Assembly (NCBI GenBank): GCA_038503035.1
Contig: JAVSML010020408.1
Span: forward strand, 308,436 to 372,435
From: Crocodylus rhombifer
Taxonomy: Eukaryota; Chordata; Crocodylia; Crocodylidae
Direction of reading: 5' to 3'
Length of the DNA stretch: 64,000 nt
Shown: in pieces, positions 13,001 to 24,556 of the stretch
How positions within the stretch are numbered: position 1 is the first letter of the stretch
How the letters are laid out: the number at the start of each line of letters is the position of its first letter
Notes under the pieces: generated by a model
What the model saw: the letters and a program-made list of their open reading frames with translations, nothing else
Databases searched by the model: none
Told to the model about the DNA's origin: nothing
Made by a program: the position numbers and the translations under genes

Positions 13001-14361
13001 CCAAATACATCTCTTGTTATTCAGGAAAGCCAGGTGGAGCATGGTTTGTATTCTTACATGTTGATTGCTCTACTGCAGTTTTATAAGTGATGCCATTTTT
13101 TGAGCAAGATAACTTCTCCAGCAGTAGACTTAGAAATGTCAGTTATGATTAAAATTTGCATTTCTGTTCCATTGCATAGTTTATTCATAATAAGTATTCC
13201 TTACCTTTTTGAACTTCCAGAATTAGGGGCTGAACAATAATGGATGCCATTTTCATCTAAGGTTGGCTGGGAGTAGATTTAAAGTGTGCACCTGATTTCT
13301 ACTGCCTCCCCTCCCCCAATAAGGTTTTACATTTGACATTTAGAAACTGGTATTTTTTATAATAGATTCTTTTTCCCCTTGTATTTTCTAGGAGAATACT
13401 GATTTGTATTATATTCCACACAAGAAAAATTTTCAGCTACTTATCTATCAATACTATACAAAAATGAGCCTCATGCAGATGTCAACCTGCTAGAATAAAA
13501 TCAAAACTGACAGGTGCAGAAACTATTGGAACAATATAAGAACATTTAGTGCAGTGATACTATACAATTTTTGTCACAATGTTTTATGACCCTACTGGGA
13601 AAATCGTCCTTTAGGCTTTGTCTGTATAAGAAATTGTATTTAAACAGTAATTTTAACCATCTGGTCATGATGATATTCTCAACTTTGCTGACAACCTTGG
13701 ACAAGAGCAGGTCATATGTGACATGTTTTCTACCTATAGTTTAACCATGATTATCTGCTATACTTCTGGTATCTTTCTAGCAAACTTGGTTGGCATCAAG
13801 TTAGCAGTTCAGTAGTTAAAAAATTGTTTAAACCGGATAATTTCCTAAAGCACCTAAGGCCCTTATAATGTCATTGCTTGAAAGAAAGATTGAGAGGTCA
13901 GTACCTGGAGCTGTATTAGTAGAAGTTATCAAACAGCATTTCAGCATAGTCTGCAGAAATACTGAGGCACTGAAGTGAAGTAAAAAAAAAATAAAGTAAT
14001 GTTGAAAGGAAAAAATATTTATCAAAGCACTAGCAGTTAACAATTTTGTTTAACTGTTTCCTTTAGTTAATAGCTATAAAACCGTTCTGCGTGGATATGC
14101 CAGATATTAGTGCTTATTTGAGTATGCAGTCATCAGTTTAGATGTGCAGATATTGATTTCTGGATATAGTGATTATTGTAGGTACAAATACAACAATAAT
14201 AACTGAGATAATATTTTTAAATAGCAAAACACAATGGCATAACAGAAAACTGCCAGTGACTAATCCCATACCACAGTTTTGAATAGTAGCGAGTTAAACG
14301 TTATCACTGTAGTGCAATAATTTAAGAATTGAACTAAAAATGTTTTGTTTCTCTTTTCTAG
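10025..14361 (+). other. CFAP20DC: Intron A-B
   Basis: This 4.3-kb intron holds a GT-rich run near 10178-10208 and a GC-rich block at about 10440-11580. The remainder is A/T-rich with no exon-like sequence. The phase 0 junction and unbroken domain sequence make a missed exon here unlikely. Confidence 0.8.
10873..11090. repeat. Tandem repeat, about three units of 68-70 bp
   Basis: GGAGCT followed by a pyrimidine-rich stretch and then TTTAAA(G/A)A(G/T)(G/A)TGCC and an AGCAGC(A/T)GGGG-like word recurs with starts at 10873, 10941 and 11011, and a weaker start near 11081. Units are diverged. The surrounding 10.4-11.6 kb is GC-rich and may be one larger unrecognised transposable element. Confidence 0.6.
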
Positions 14362-14518
14362 TGGTGTAATCTGTGTATTGACTTAGTAGCATTCACCGGT
14401 GAAATATTCAAAGGCGCTGTCTTCCAGTCTTTGGATGGAATCATTATCTCAGCTAATTGTAAACTCAGAAAGATCTTCACTTTAAAATCAAAGCCTCAAG
14501 ATACAGCTGAAGGGGATG
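14362..14518 (+). CDS. CFAP20DC: CFAP20DC exon B: C-terminal strands of the CFAP20 domain
   Basis: The acceptor TTTTCTAG is at 14354-14361 and the donor GTATGT at 14519. The exon has 52 codons plus one base (phase 0 to phase 1). It opens [12 protein letters not shown] and contains [11 protein letters not shown]. From memory, CFAP20 has the matching features: a Trp-led helix with a DL/DFT motif, then a strand with ANC-R-RR-(Y/F)F close to the domain end. That ANC + basic-residue motif is the main reason for placing the protein in the CFAP20 family. After it the sequence becomes polar ([11 protein letters not shown]), which marks the end of the folded domain. It joins exon A directly at a phase 0 junction, with no gap in the expected domain sequence. 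Confidence 0.9.
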
Positions 14519-14706
14519 GTATGTTTATAGATAATATCCTGCAGTGCTGTCATTAATTTTCCTGTTACAGAATCAAAAGCTTCTTGGATCAGTCTTTGGA
14601 TTAAACATTTCAAGGCTTTCTTGAAAAATGGAGTATAGGCTATACCTATCTATTCTTGGAGTATATATTACATCAGATAAATGCATGTATATGTAGCTCT
14701 GTAGAC

Positions 14707-15270
14707 TAGAGGTTGGCAACCTTTAAGGCAGCTGGGTCTGAAGGTGAGCTGCTGCTTGCACCCTGGCAAGTGGCACTGCCACTGCTTTTCTGGATGCTGC
14801 TGTAAAGGCATAACTCTCTGTAGTGCCCAAACTGCCTGCTGCCACAGCCCCAGCCTTCCCTGCTTTGAGCTGGGAGCTGCTGTCTTGCTCTTGTCCCCCT
14901 CTGTTGAAGCTTCCCCAGCTGCTCCTCTTGCCTGTTGTCATTGACTGCTGCCAACAGTGAAACCAGTGGTAACAAAACCAGTAAAAGGGTAAAGGGCAGC
15001 ACAAGTGAAGCCACATAAAAATAGTTGGGGGCAGAGGAGTGCAAGGTTAAGAAGAGGGACTTGCTACAAGGAGTTGCACTGCAGCAGGTGGAAGGGACCT
15101 ACAGGTGTCCCCTCTGGATCGGCAGTGGTGCCTGTCACCCACCACTACTGTGCCCCATCCTGGGAGGGGCGGGGAGCAAATGCCACTACTGTCCTGACTC
15201 CAAGGGCTCCATGGATGTGGTCACCTGGAAGGACAGACCCAGCCTGTAAGCCGTAGGTTGCCAACCCCTG
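14707..15270. mobile_element. hAT-type non-autonomous element
   Basis: The ends are inverted copies: TAGAGGTTGGCAACCT on the left and AGGTTGCCAACCCCTG on the right. The flanking octamers CTGTAGAC (14699-14706) and CTATAGAG (15271-15278) match at six of eight bases, consistent with an old 8-bp hAT target duplication. The interior is GC-rich and contains short overlapping ORFs on both strands that show no transposase motif. Confidence 0.7.
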
Positions 15271-18200
15271 CTATAGAGCATCAGCTTCATCAAACGGCTT
15301 TTAGGTTAGAATGCCTGGGATTATTTTGGCACAGAAACAGATTCCACAGAATAGTCTAGAAGAAGATGCAAACAATCAAATAAGCTATATTTCACCAGTT
15401 CCCAAATTCAGTGCAGTGATTGGAGCATTAACCAGTGATGGAGGCTTCCTTCTTTAAATAACCAGACATATTCACAGGGGCAAGACGATAAGAAAAGGGA
15501 ACTAACCCCATCATGTTGTCATAGATATCATGCCCCTGTAGTCTCTATAGTCTGTATGTGCCTATAGTCTCTGTGCCCCTCACAGTTGCTAGCAGGCTTA
15601 TCTGCAGTATAGTCCAGGTCTGTTGAAAGTAATACTGCAGCAATTTTGCAGCTGGGGAAATTAGAAACCAAGAGTTTGAAATGACCTTCTCTTCCCTTCC
15701 CTGTGTCCCAGGAAATCTGGAGAACATTGAGAGTTTACTGATTCTGCAGACAGGGTTCAATCTGGAGGCTGCCCAGAGCCCGTTTTAAGCCTTTCATGAA
15801 GGCTAGTACAGCTGTCACCCTTGTTGCAGTGGCCCCTCTTGGATGTTGCAGGATCGCTAAGCCCAAAACGCCCCATCTTGGTCAGTGCATAATTGGTTAA
15901 TTTAATTATTATTAAAAACTTTTTCTAAATATTTACTGAGCCTTGCAAAAAGTGTAGAGGGAGCCATGGTTCTCGTTAGACAAAATTACAGAGTAAATTG
16001 GACATGTGATGAACATAGTAACAGGATGACAAGTTCCAAAACCAGCATATAGAGTTGGGGATTTTCTTATCAATTTAGGTAGCATGAATTCCTCAAGGAT
16101 TAACTTTGAAAGATGTCACACAAAACTTACTAGCATATTTTCAAGAGCAGTCTGAACAGAGGGAGTACTCAGTAGATGTACTTGAAAAGTTCTCCCAATG
16201 CATCTTGCAGCACGGGGAGAAAACGCATGGCAGCAGGTGAGGAACATCAAGGGAGACACTAAGTAGGTAGCTTGGACAGGGTAGTGGAAGCAGGAAGAAA
16301 AGGCCCTGAACATTAGGGGTGGCAGAGGATTTTAAAGTGCCTGAAAGCACCCAACTCCCTGGGTACCTAACCTGATTTTGTGCTTTTCAAAGTGATCTGG
16401 TACAGTCTCTTGTATGTGAGTAGTGGCCACTGAAGCTCAATAGAGGAAACAGTGTCAGCATTCACGTGGCCCAAATTGTGAAGAGATTGTGATTATACAT
16501 AACTGGCAGTAATTACATTTATTTTGGAACCATGTAGACTGATAGAGAGGTTTTTCTAAAGAATGTGTCTGCCCATGACTTAAACTACCATTTTATGTAT
16601 TATCACATTGATTGCACGCAGTGTTCCAATCCAAGCTATTCTTAATTGTCCAAAAAGACATCAGAGAAGCATTCTGCTTGGTGCTATTGTATCCAGGTTA
16701 TTTAAGTTTGTAAAAGATTCTGTTTTGAAGGACTGCTGTTTACTTCACAGACCAATGCGGCATGTGCAAGTATCCCTTTCAGTATCTGTTAGCTGCTATG
16801 TCCGTCTGGAATTACGTCTGTCATATTCAAACCTTCGCTGAGTGGCTTCTGACGCTGACAGCTGAAAGGGGGTACTGAGAAAAAAGACAATTGGCAATGT
16901 CCTTATTTCAACTGACGTGACTGTGGATTCTTCAAATGTTGACTCAAAGCTGGCTCAGGATAAATTTTTCCATCTTTGTTTAGTATTCTAGGTTAGATAG
17001 CAAGTGCCTACGAAATAATTAATTGGCTGTTAGAATACTGTGTTTTCAGTGTGGATTCGTGGTAGGTTGTAGTGAATTCATCTTCTGTATAAAGGAACGT
17101 GACACTATGAAGCTACTTCACATTTTTTTTGTGATAAAGTTTTTAGAACAAATTATTCTTTGCAGAATTAATCATGAACCAAATCAGAAAGTCCAGTGTG
17201 GTCTCAATTAGTACATATGATGCTAAAGGTACTTAACTGGTTTTAACTTAGTTCCATACTAGCACTATATGTTGTTTCTCCTTTCCATTCTCCAGTTTTT
17301 AAGTCAGTGCAAAAGTGTCCTAAATAAGCTGCAAAATTCAAAGTGTGATGTGGGTAATGGAATGAGTAGACAGTTTTAATAAATTGCATGCATGGCACTG
17401 TGTTGCATTTTGGATTATCACATTCTGTGATTATTACACAGCTGGTGGGCATTAATATTTTCTGTGCAATTATGAATTTTCCTTATCTAGAGAAATGTTA
17501 CAATTAGGAAACTGCCCAGGGTTTAGTTGCATTAAAATAGCCCCGTACTATATTCTCAATTATAGATTAACAATAATTATTATTATTTATAAACTTTCAA
17601 TTAACTTTTAATATTTTGATCAAAGTTGGCTTGTTATCTAAGAAAAGCAGGGACCAGATATTCAGCTGGCTTAAATTAATTTAAGTCCAGTGAAAGTGCT
17701 GAAGTTAAGATGATTTATATCTGCTGAGGTGCTAACTCTGTGTGCATGTTCAGTGGTTATTCTTGTTTCCAGGTTCAGAGTCATCTTCTTTCATATTAGC
17801 ACCTGGGAAGTTATTTTCCATGCAAAAGCAATTAGGTGAAAGGGAAAGAAATATTTTACTATGCTGACAGCTTTTCATTATATCACTACATTTTTAGGTC
17901 TAATCTCTAGTTTCTACCCTAATCTGTCTGAAATGATTTTTTTATGCATCTTCAAGCAGTGAGAACTGCTTTCTCATTTAACCATCTTGATGTATTTGTT
18001 GTTTTAGCACTTTTTTTGTATGAAAACCAGAGTCCAGTTGTGCTATTCCTTGTCTGAGCCTGTAAGAAAAATATGGTCCCTTTCCCAAAGGGTTTATGGT
18101 TTAAGTATAAAACAAGAAACCGCTTTGTGTTTGCTTAATCAGGATTAGAAAAGGAAGGTTGAAAGCTGATAGGGATCTTTGAAGTCCAGTATTAGGTGAA

Positions 18201-18489
18201 TAAGTAGATTCCATATTGCAAAGATTTAAGAATATTTCTCTAGAGGCTGAAGTTCATTCCCACTCTTGTTTTAGTATTTCACTTTATTAAACTAGGTTGT
18301 AGGAAGATACCTTTTTAGTTAAAGATGACAAGTGCACCTACAGCTTACTGCTGGATTCTTCTTCCTTTATCCATATGATTTGATTTTTTCCTTGCTCACA
18401 TGCTGCTTATGGAAACTAGGCTAATATGACTTAGTTTGATTCTATCTTATCAAAAATGTGAAGGGTTTTTTTCTTAACACTGCAAGAAT

Positions 18490-18830
18490 GATTCAATATC
18501 TGGAAAATTTGCACTATAGAGAGAGACTTAGAAAATTCAGTTCATGTAGGTAATGCAAGAGAAGGTTAAGAGGTGACTTGATCAGTCTCTTCAAAAGAGA
18601 GAGATTTTAATGGTTAACTGCACTTTAGTCTAGCAGGAAAAGGAGAAATCGGATCCAAAGCTTGAAACTGAAACTAGGCAAATTCAGGCTAGAAATAAGG
18701 TGGAGAGAGTAATCAGCCATTGCAGTCAACTTACTTAGCAATATAGTTGATTCTCTAATGCTTAAAATTCTTAAATGAATCTTTAAAAATATGCTCCAGT
18801 TCATACAAAAATGATCAGCTTGAGGCAAAA
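18490..18830 (+). mobile_element. CR1 LINE fragment, 3' region
   Basis: The succession of words such as GAGAGAGACTTAGAAAATTC, GAGAAGGTTAAGAGGTGACT and TGATCAGTCTCTTCAAA follows the sense-strand 3' part of sauropsid CR1 elements, as I remember it. Diverged and without the terminal octamer tail. Borders are approximate. Confidence 0.6.
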
Positions 18831-19684
18831 CTTACTGGACGAGTTAGTAACCTGTGATAGGAAGTCAAGCTTCAGTAGTACTAGAATCTACAAGACTTTG
18901 GTTTTGTACCACTTAGTAATGTGTTGATGTCATCAACAGCTAACAAAGAATTGGGTTTATAAATTAAATTTGTAATGTTGGTATATGTGATTAAGGGCGC
19001 ATCTACACATGATGCTATGTCACTATAGCACTATTGACTATTTGACTTTGAGACTATGAAAACAATGCAGAGTATGAAACACCTGACTCCATTTTTAACC
19101 TGCAGTTTCCCTTTGCAAGTACTGTGATTCCCTTTAAATGAAGCTACATTATAGGACAACATGGATGATGCAGAGGGTGGCTTGTTAGAGCTTCAAAATC
19201 TTTGAGCACTACACCAGAGAAGCAACTGAAATTGAGCAAAAGGTAAAAAGAAAAAGCAGACCCAGTTAATCAGGGTCTGAAAGTCTGATGCTTAGAATCT
19301 GTAATATAATGTAGATTGAAATAGTTTGAAGATGCAAGAGAACCTTGCCTCATGCTTTGAACACTCTTATTTTTAAAGCAAACAAACAAATTACTGCACT
19401 TTTTCTGAACACCAAAGCCAAGATTGAATAGTGGAGGTCCCTAGTATTATTAGGCCTCAGTTATTTGCTTCTTCAGTAATTCTTCCTTTACCTACTGCTA
19501 CCACTGATTTCAATACAACTTTGCACGCTCAGCCTAGCTGAAAATGAGAACAATGAAGTATTCCAACTTAAGCCTAATTTTCAAAGTAATAAACACAGTG
19601 CATAGTTAGCCCAGTCATTTGCAGACTTGTCAGTTTAATAATAGTTTACATTTTGGGCTTAAACATCTTTGCCTTTAATTTTAG

Positions 19685-19846
19685 AGATGCATGGGTTATT
19701 CACAGCTAATGAACCCACTGATGTCATTCCTCGAGCCTGCCAATTAAATCAAGATGTGCCACAAGTTATACAGCTGCTGAACATGAGTAAACTTCGCCAA
19801 CCAGAAACAAGATTTGGAAGTCATCCCTTAACTTCATCAGAATCAG
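19685..19846 (+). CDS. CFAP20DC: CFAP20DC exon C: start of the disordered tail
   Basis: The acceptor is TTTTAG at 19679-19684 and the donor GTATGC at 19847. Phase 1 at the start makes a split GAG (Glu) with exon B, and 53 codons follow, from [18 protein letters not shown] to HPLTSSES, leaving one base at the end. Another AG two bases further in would bring a stop within eight codons, so the first AG must be used. The segment [15 protein letters not shown] is amphipathic and may be a short helix or binding motif. The rest is polar and low in complexity, as expected for the linker that follows the CFAP20 domain in this family. Confidence 0.88.
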
Positions 19847-20481
19847 GTATGCTGTCATACTGAAACAGTTCTCTGTGGGACCTACTGTAATATAGTGTTC
19901 ATACAGCTAAACAGATACACCTCATGTTTCCTATAAAACTAGGAGTCCAGTTTCATTACCTTTGACTTCACTTGCACTTGCTTAAAATTGTGCGTGGAAA
20001 AATGTGCCTGCATTTTGTAGATGCAAGGACCAGTATGTGGTCTTGACCACGTGGCTGCAAACCTCTGAAATACAACAATAAAAACATACCTAAGTACAGC
20101 CTTGGAGATGCAAATTCTCATGTTCGTGCATCCGGTGCTGTAATTTTAAAAATGTACATGGGTATTTAAAACAGAATAACATCAGGGAGCTCATGATCCG
20201 AAAGGCTGTAACCATCATAGGAATGTGAAAGTTTAAAGGATCAATTGTTTAACCGATAAAGTGTAGTGATAACTGGTTAGCCCACCAGTTATCCTTTAGC
20301 TCAGGGGAGGCACAGTCTGGCAGGGAAGTGGGGATGGGAAGCTGCATGGTGCCCAAGCAGGAATCAGAAGGCATCAGGGCAGGCAGGAGGGAGTGGGGAG
20401 GGAAGCTACTCTTATAGCCTGAAATGCTTTGCATTGCTTACCATTGAAAAGTGTATATAATAATGAATGGTATAGAACAGT

Positions 20482-20710
20482 GATTCTCAACTGGGGTGCC
20501 ACAGCACCCTAGGGTGACAGTCTTTGAAGGAGACTCAGGGAGAAGGGAGATAAGCAAGATAAGTGCAGTCTCATTCCTCTTCACTGCAGGTGTGGGTTCT
20601 TCCCTGCCAACTGTGCCTCTTCCTTCAAGCAGGTTAGTAGTATACTAAATAAATTAGTTTTTGAATCAGGGTGCCACTCAATTCACAAAAGGGATATAGG
20701 GATGCTATAT
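20482..20710. mobile_element. hAT-like repeat fragment
   Basis: Starts CAGTGATTCTCAACTGGGGT, then GCCACAGCACCCTAGGGTG, a familiar left end of sauropsid non-autonomous hAT elements. A second GGGTGCCACTC word occurs near 20668. No clear right TIR or target duplication, so the right border is a guess. Confidence 0.5.
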
Positions 20711-21224
20711 ACTGATACAGAGAAGTAAATCAAGACTTTCTGTTCTTTCCATCTTGAAAAGCAGAACAAAGCAAGGGATATTTAGTTAAATTGGTGGAAA
20801 AACCTGTAGTCATCACTGGATTCAGTAAATACAGGCATACAAAGGCTAAGAGCTACCTCTGTAGACCCCAACTCGCTGACTAAAGAACTCCCTAATAAGG
20901 GTCCATCTCCCAATTTCCACATTCCTCAGTCTTCTGTTTGGGAGCACCTTTAAATTAGCACCTCTAAGTTATAACTTCTACTACAAAAACTGTTAGAAGG
21001 AAATAATTGACCCATGTGATTAAACTGAGCTTAAGATTCCAAGAGGTTGAATATTTGTATAGAGGCCAACAATATCCAGAGTTATTTCATGACAGCAGAA
21101 ATTTGGGGAGGGGTATTAAGCTGCATGCTTAAAGATTTTGCCAGTCTCTCTTGAGCTGAGGATGAACAATCTGCTTTGCAAGCATCTCTGCAAGTCTTTA
21201 CTGCAGGGTTCTTGCCCTGTGGTT

Positions 21225-21600
21225 TGAAAATCCTGGTTTTAGTCATTGTCAGAGACACTTGCCTGCAAAAGCATAGGCCTGTCTGAACCAGGTAGTCTCT
21301 TAAGGGCATCTATACACATGCTCTGGGGCGGGGGTGGGGGGTGCTTTAATTAGAGTGGCTCTCTGAGCTCTAAGTAAAGCACCCGCAGTGTCACACGTGA
21401 CATGAATACAGCATCACATATATTCAGTGTCCCATGCCTCAAAGTGGTGGTGGGGGCACTTAACCAAGGCTTAGGTGCCCCAAGGTGCAACGCTACCCTG
21501 CCATCCCTCTGAGACAGACACTGCTTTAGCTGAACCATTGGTCTGTTCCCACATGACATGCCTGGTTCTGTATTTATGTGTCCACACGGTACATGCGCAT
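21225..21600. mobile_element. MITE-like fragments in series
   Basis: 21232-21303 carries TGTCAGAGACACTTGCCTGC and AGGTAGTCTCTTAA, similar in word order to the repeat at 41.05-41.15 kb. It is followed at 21303 by AAGGGCATCTATACACATGC, resembling the left end of the CATCTACA family, with GTCCACACGGTACATGCGC near 21580 as a possible right end. Confidence 0.4.
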
Positions 21601-22190
21601 AACATTTTATGTGCTGTTAAGGTGAGGCTTGGCAGAGACCAAGCGCCAAGACTATGTTCCGCATCTCTTCACTTCCTGTTACAAAAGTTATTTCTCTTTC
21701 TAAACGATTTGGTAACAACAAAAATATCCTTATTAAAAACCTGCCGCAAAATACAGTCATTAAGAATTAAAATATTATCTTAGTATCATATGCCTGTGAA
21801 AAATATACATAAACAAAAAGGTAACAGGGCTTATTTTAAAATATAATTTCAGATAACAATTTAGGATTGAGAGAGTTGTAATTATTCATTATTTTTATTC
21901 CATTTTTCCCATGACAGCCTGTTCTAGTTTAATTTTACAAGACTTTTAATTAAATGTTTGAATAAAAATTCAAGACTACCCCAAGAATTTTAAGCATCTT
22001 TTTACTTTAAAGTTCAAGGACACCATGATGCATTGCAGTAAAAGGGCATTTGAAGAACTCGTAACTGAACTATTAATTAATTCTTTTTATTCCCAAGTTA
22101 AAAATTCTTGATAGCTGTTATAGTTGAGCCTGCCCATGAATTAACAAGTAATGCGTCACTGTGTCTTAGTGAGGTGGTGAAGATGGACTC

Positions 22191-22214
22191 TCATTGGAGA
22201 ACGTTCTCCAATGA
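22191..22214. repeat. 24-bp perfect palindrome with ATTGG/CCAAT arms
   Basis: The left half TCATTGGAGAAC is followed directly by its exact reverse complement GTTCTCCAATGA. The centre AGAACGTTCT also fits the nGAAnnTTCn heat-shock-factor half-site pair, and each arm has a CCAAT-type pentamer. Function is unknown. Confidence 0.7.
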
Positions 22215-24241
22215 ATCTCATGATCATATGTTATTCAAGTGGAATATAAACAGGGAAGAGTCTCCATTCAGGAACTGTTCCTACTAGGTCCTTGGTGGCA
22301 TGCACCTTCATCGCTTTGAGACTGAGTACGTAGAAACTTAAAAAGATCTTTGAACAGTCACTAGTGAATATGAATAATATTCATTGCCACAACACTATGT
22401 TCACATAAATCACAACATTTACTTCTGAATGGATGTGTAGTATGAGAAAAGAACTGACAAGCATATTGCATAGATTCTGTTTAGTTCATGGACATATTTA
22501 CATTGTTTCCAAAAATTAAGAGCATGCTGCAGCTTATAAATTGTTATGTAGGATTAATTTTCTTGAATTACAGATAGAAATGTAACCTGTTCAGGAGCAG
22601 TAGTGTTTTGAATCCTTTAAATGAAATTAATAAAACCAGCATGTATTCAGTAAATCATTGTGTCTAACTTGACTAAAAATTTACACTGCTAATTCCTTCA
22701 ATTCCCAGCCCCTATTAACTAATGACTGTTAGTCAATGTAGGACTGTAGGAAGTAATTTTTTTTTCATTAATGGGACCTCAATTTAATTGAACACAATAT
22801 CAAGTCTGGTTATGGAAATTGAGCAGTTCAGCTCACTAATGACAGGATGTAGTGGTCCACTAAGCACAAATCAAAACCAGTAATTTACTGAAAAATTAGT
22901 ATTCAGTTTGCCTGAGAGCTTTCATTTCCAGAGAGCATTAGACTTCCTCCCCCCCACCCTCACTTATACAAAGAAAGGGCAGCCATATTTCATTTGACCT
23001 ACACTTTTTAATTGTAGGAATGGAAGAACAGGAAAAATACTTCATCTACTTAAAACAAATACAGAAAAAATGTCTGTATCAAAACCAATGATACTACTAA
23101 TGTTGCTTGGCTTTATCCCAGTGCTACAACTGCCTATAGCCCAACTAGTTTAAAACAAGAACCTTTTTCTCATGCTGCATACATGTTTCAAATACTGGAG
23201 GGACCCGGTTCACTGCTTGCTTTTGTTTTTCTTCAACCATAGTTATAGTTTCATAGGATAAATTAAATAAACTGAAATGGAAGGAAAACATGCTTCCTTG
23301 GTAGCATATTTATGAATATGAATTTTGATATTATATATGTAAATCTAGTTTTGCATACTCATCCATTATTTCCAAAAAAAATAAAGTCCATTTGCAACAC
23401 TGAAACCCCCTGGAAAGTTATCTAGCTGCTTCTAAGGAAGAAAAAAGTTGCCTTTTTGACAAACATGCATGTAGTATGCCCACATTCAGATGTCGTTCTA
23501 CAGAACTTTTTTCCTGCATTTCTCTCAGATTTTTTCCCTATTCTTACATCTTCCGAATTAATTTTTCATCCACCAAATAACATAATAGGTTTTGTAGCTG
23601 TAATATGAACCTGGTCCAGAATGACCTACATGTGTTACAACAGCAGTTCCAAAGCCTGCATCCTGATGCCAGCCAAACCTCTCCCTATTCATGGTCCAGC
23701 CCCTTGTTTCCAAATCCTCTCAGTTCATCCTGCCTGTGAGAGGTGCTTGTAAGTACTTCTATCGCAGCCTTACAGGTGAGGAAACCCCGTCCTTGTCATT
23801 CACTTCCCCCCAACAAGGAAGCCAGCCATGCTAGGGCCAGGTGCGGTCATCGGATCTTTCGCAGTTCCAGGGGCTCCAGAGTTCGGGTGTCCATCCCGGG
23901 TCACCTGGCTGTGGCAGCACTGCCCAAAACAGGAGTCAGTTCTTTGAATGCCTCAGTTCTGTATGTCATCTCTGCTTGCTGGCATTTTGCAACAGGAGTA
24001 TGTTCTTGGGCAAAGCCTTTTGCTTCTATTTGTACTTGGCTGGTATGTTCAGACTCAGTTGGAAGGCTATCTTGGAAATTAGGGGTGTCATATACAAGTA
24101 GGATGAATTAACTCATGGGCTATTGGTGTTCTGAGTTTGGTGCTGGGCCACAGGAGAAGCTTCTGTGTACAGCTGGAAAGTGGTCTGTAGTTCATCTCTA
24201 CCCAACAGAGCCTAGAAGGGTTTCTCATTGTCAGTCAGTGG

Positions 24242-24556
24242 CTAGACAGCCACGCTGATGACCCTTGCAACTCTCTTGGCATAGTCCACATTTCTCTCCG
24301 AGGCCTTTAAACTAGATTTTATAGCCAACTGGAGGGCTGCTGGGTAGTTAAAGAGAAGGATTTCAAATACACTAGAAGGTTGCAGCATTTCTGCTAGGTG
24401 CACTTGGCCTCCAGCTTCTAAAGACCCCACATATATGTACTCAGGTGTAGGTCTTACTGGTAATGGGAAGCTTAAGGCATCCTTATTCCTAGTGCCCAAG
24501 GAACAGATGTTGAACTTCTTTCCTGGTGAAGTTGGTTTTGTTTCTGGTGTTAGTTG
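24242..24556 (-). pseudogene. Unrecognised minus-strand open frame, possible decayed coding sequence
   Basis: On the minus strand the frame stays open for about 105 codons, including PETKPTSPGKKFNICSLG, PTPEYIYVGSLEAGG and KASERNVDYAKRVARV. Composition looks protein-like (mixed hydrophobic, charged and Pro/Gly). It starts after an in-frame stop rather than at a clear ATG, ends at a stop at 24242, and the frame beyond is broken by stops at 24.0-24.2 kb. I do not recognise the protein. It may be a fragment of a retrocopy or transposon gene, or chance. No splice sites or poly-A run on that strand support an active gene. Confidence 0.25.

Larger units (their letters stand above)
14519..19684 (+). 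other. CFAP20DC: Intron B-C
   Basis: A 5.2-kb intron with a hAT-like element at 14.7-15.3 kb and a CR1 fragment at 18.5-18.8 kb. The rest is A/T-rich with no exon-like sequence seen. Confidence 0.8.

Noticed and set aside
15005..15256. Overlapping plus-strand ORFs of 74-83 codons
   Set aside because: Within the hAT-type element at 14.7-15.3 kb; no transposase or zinc-finger pattern.
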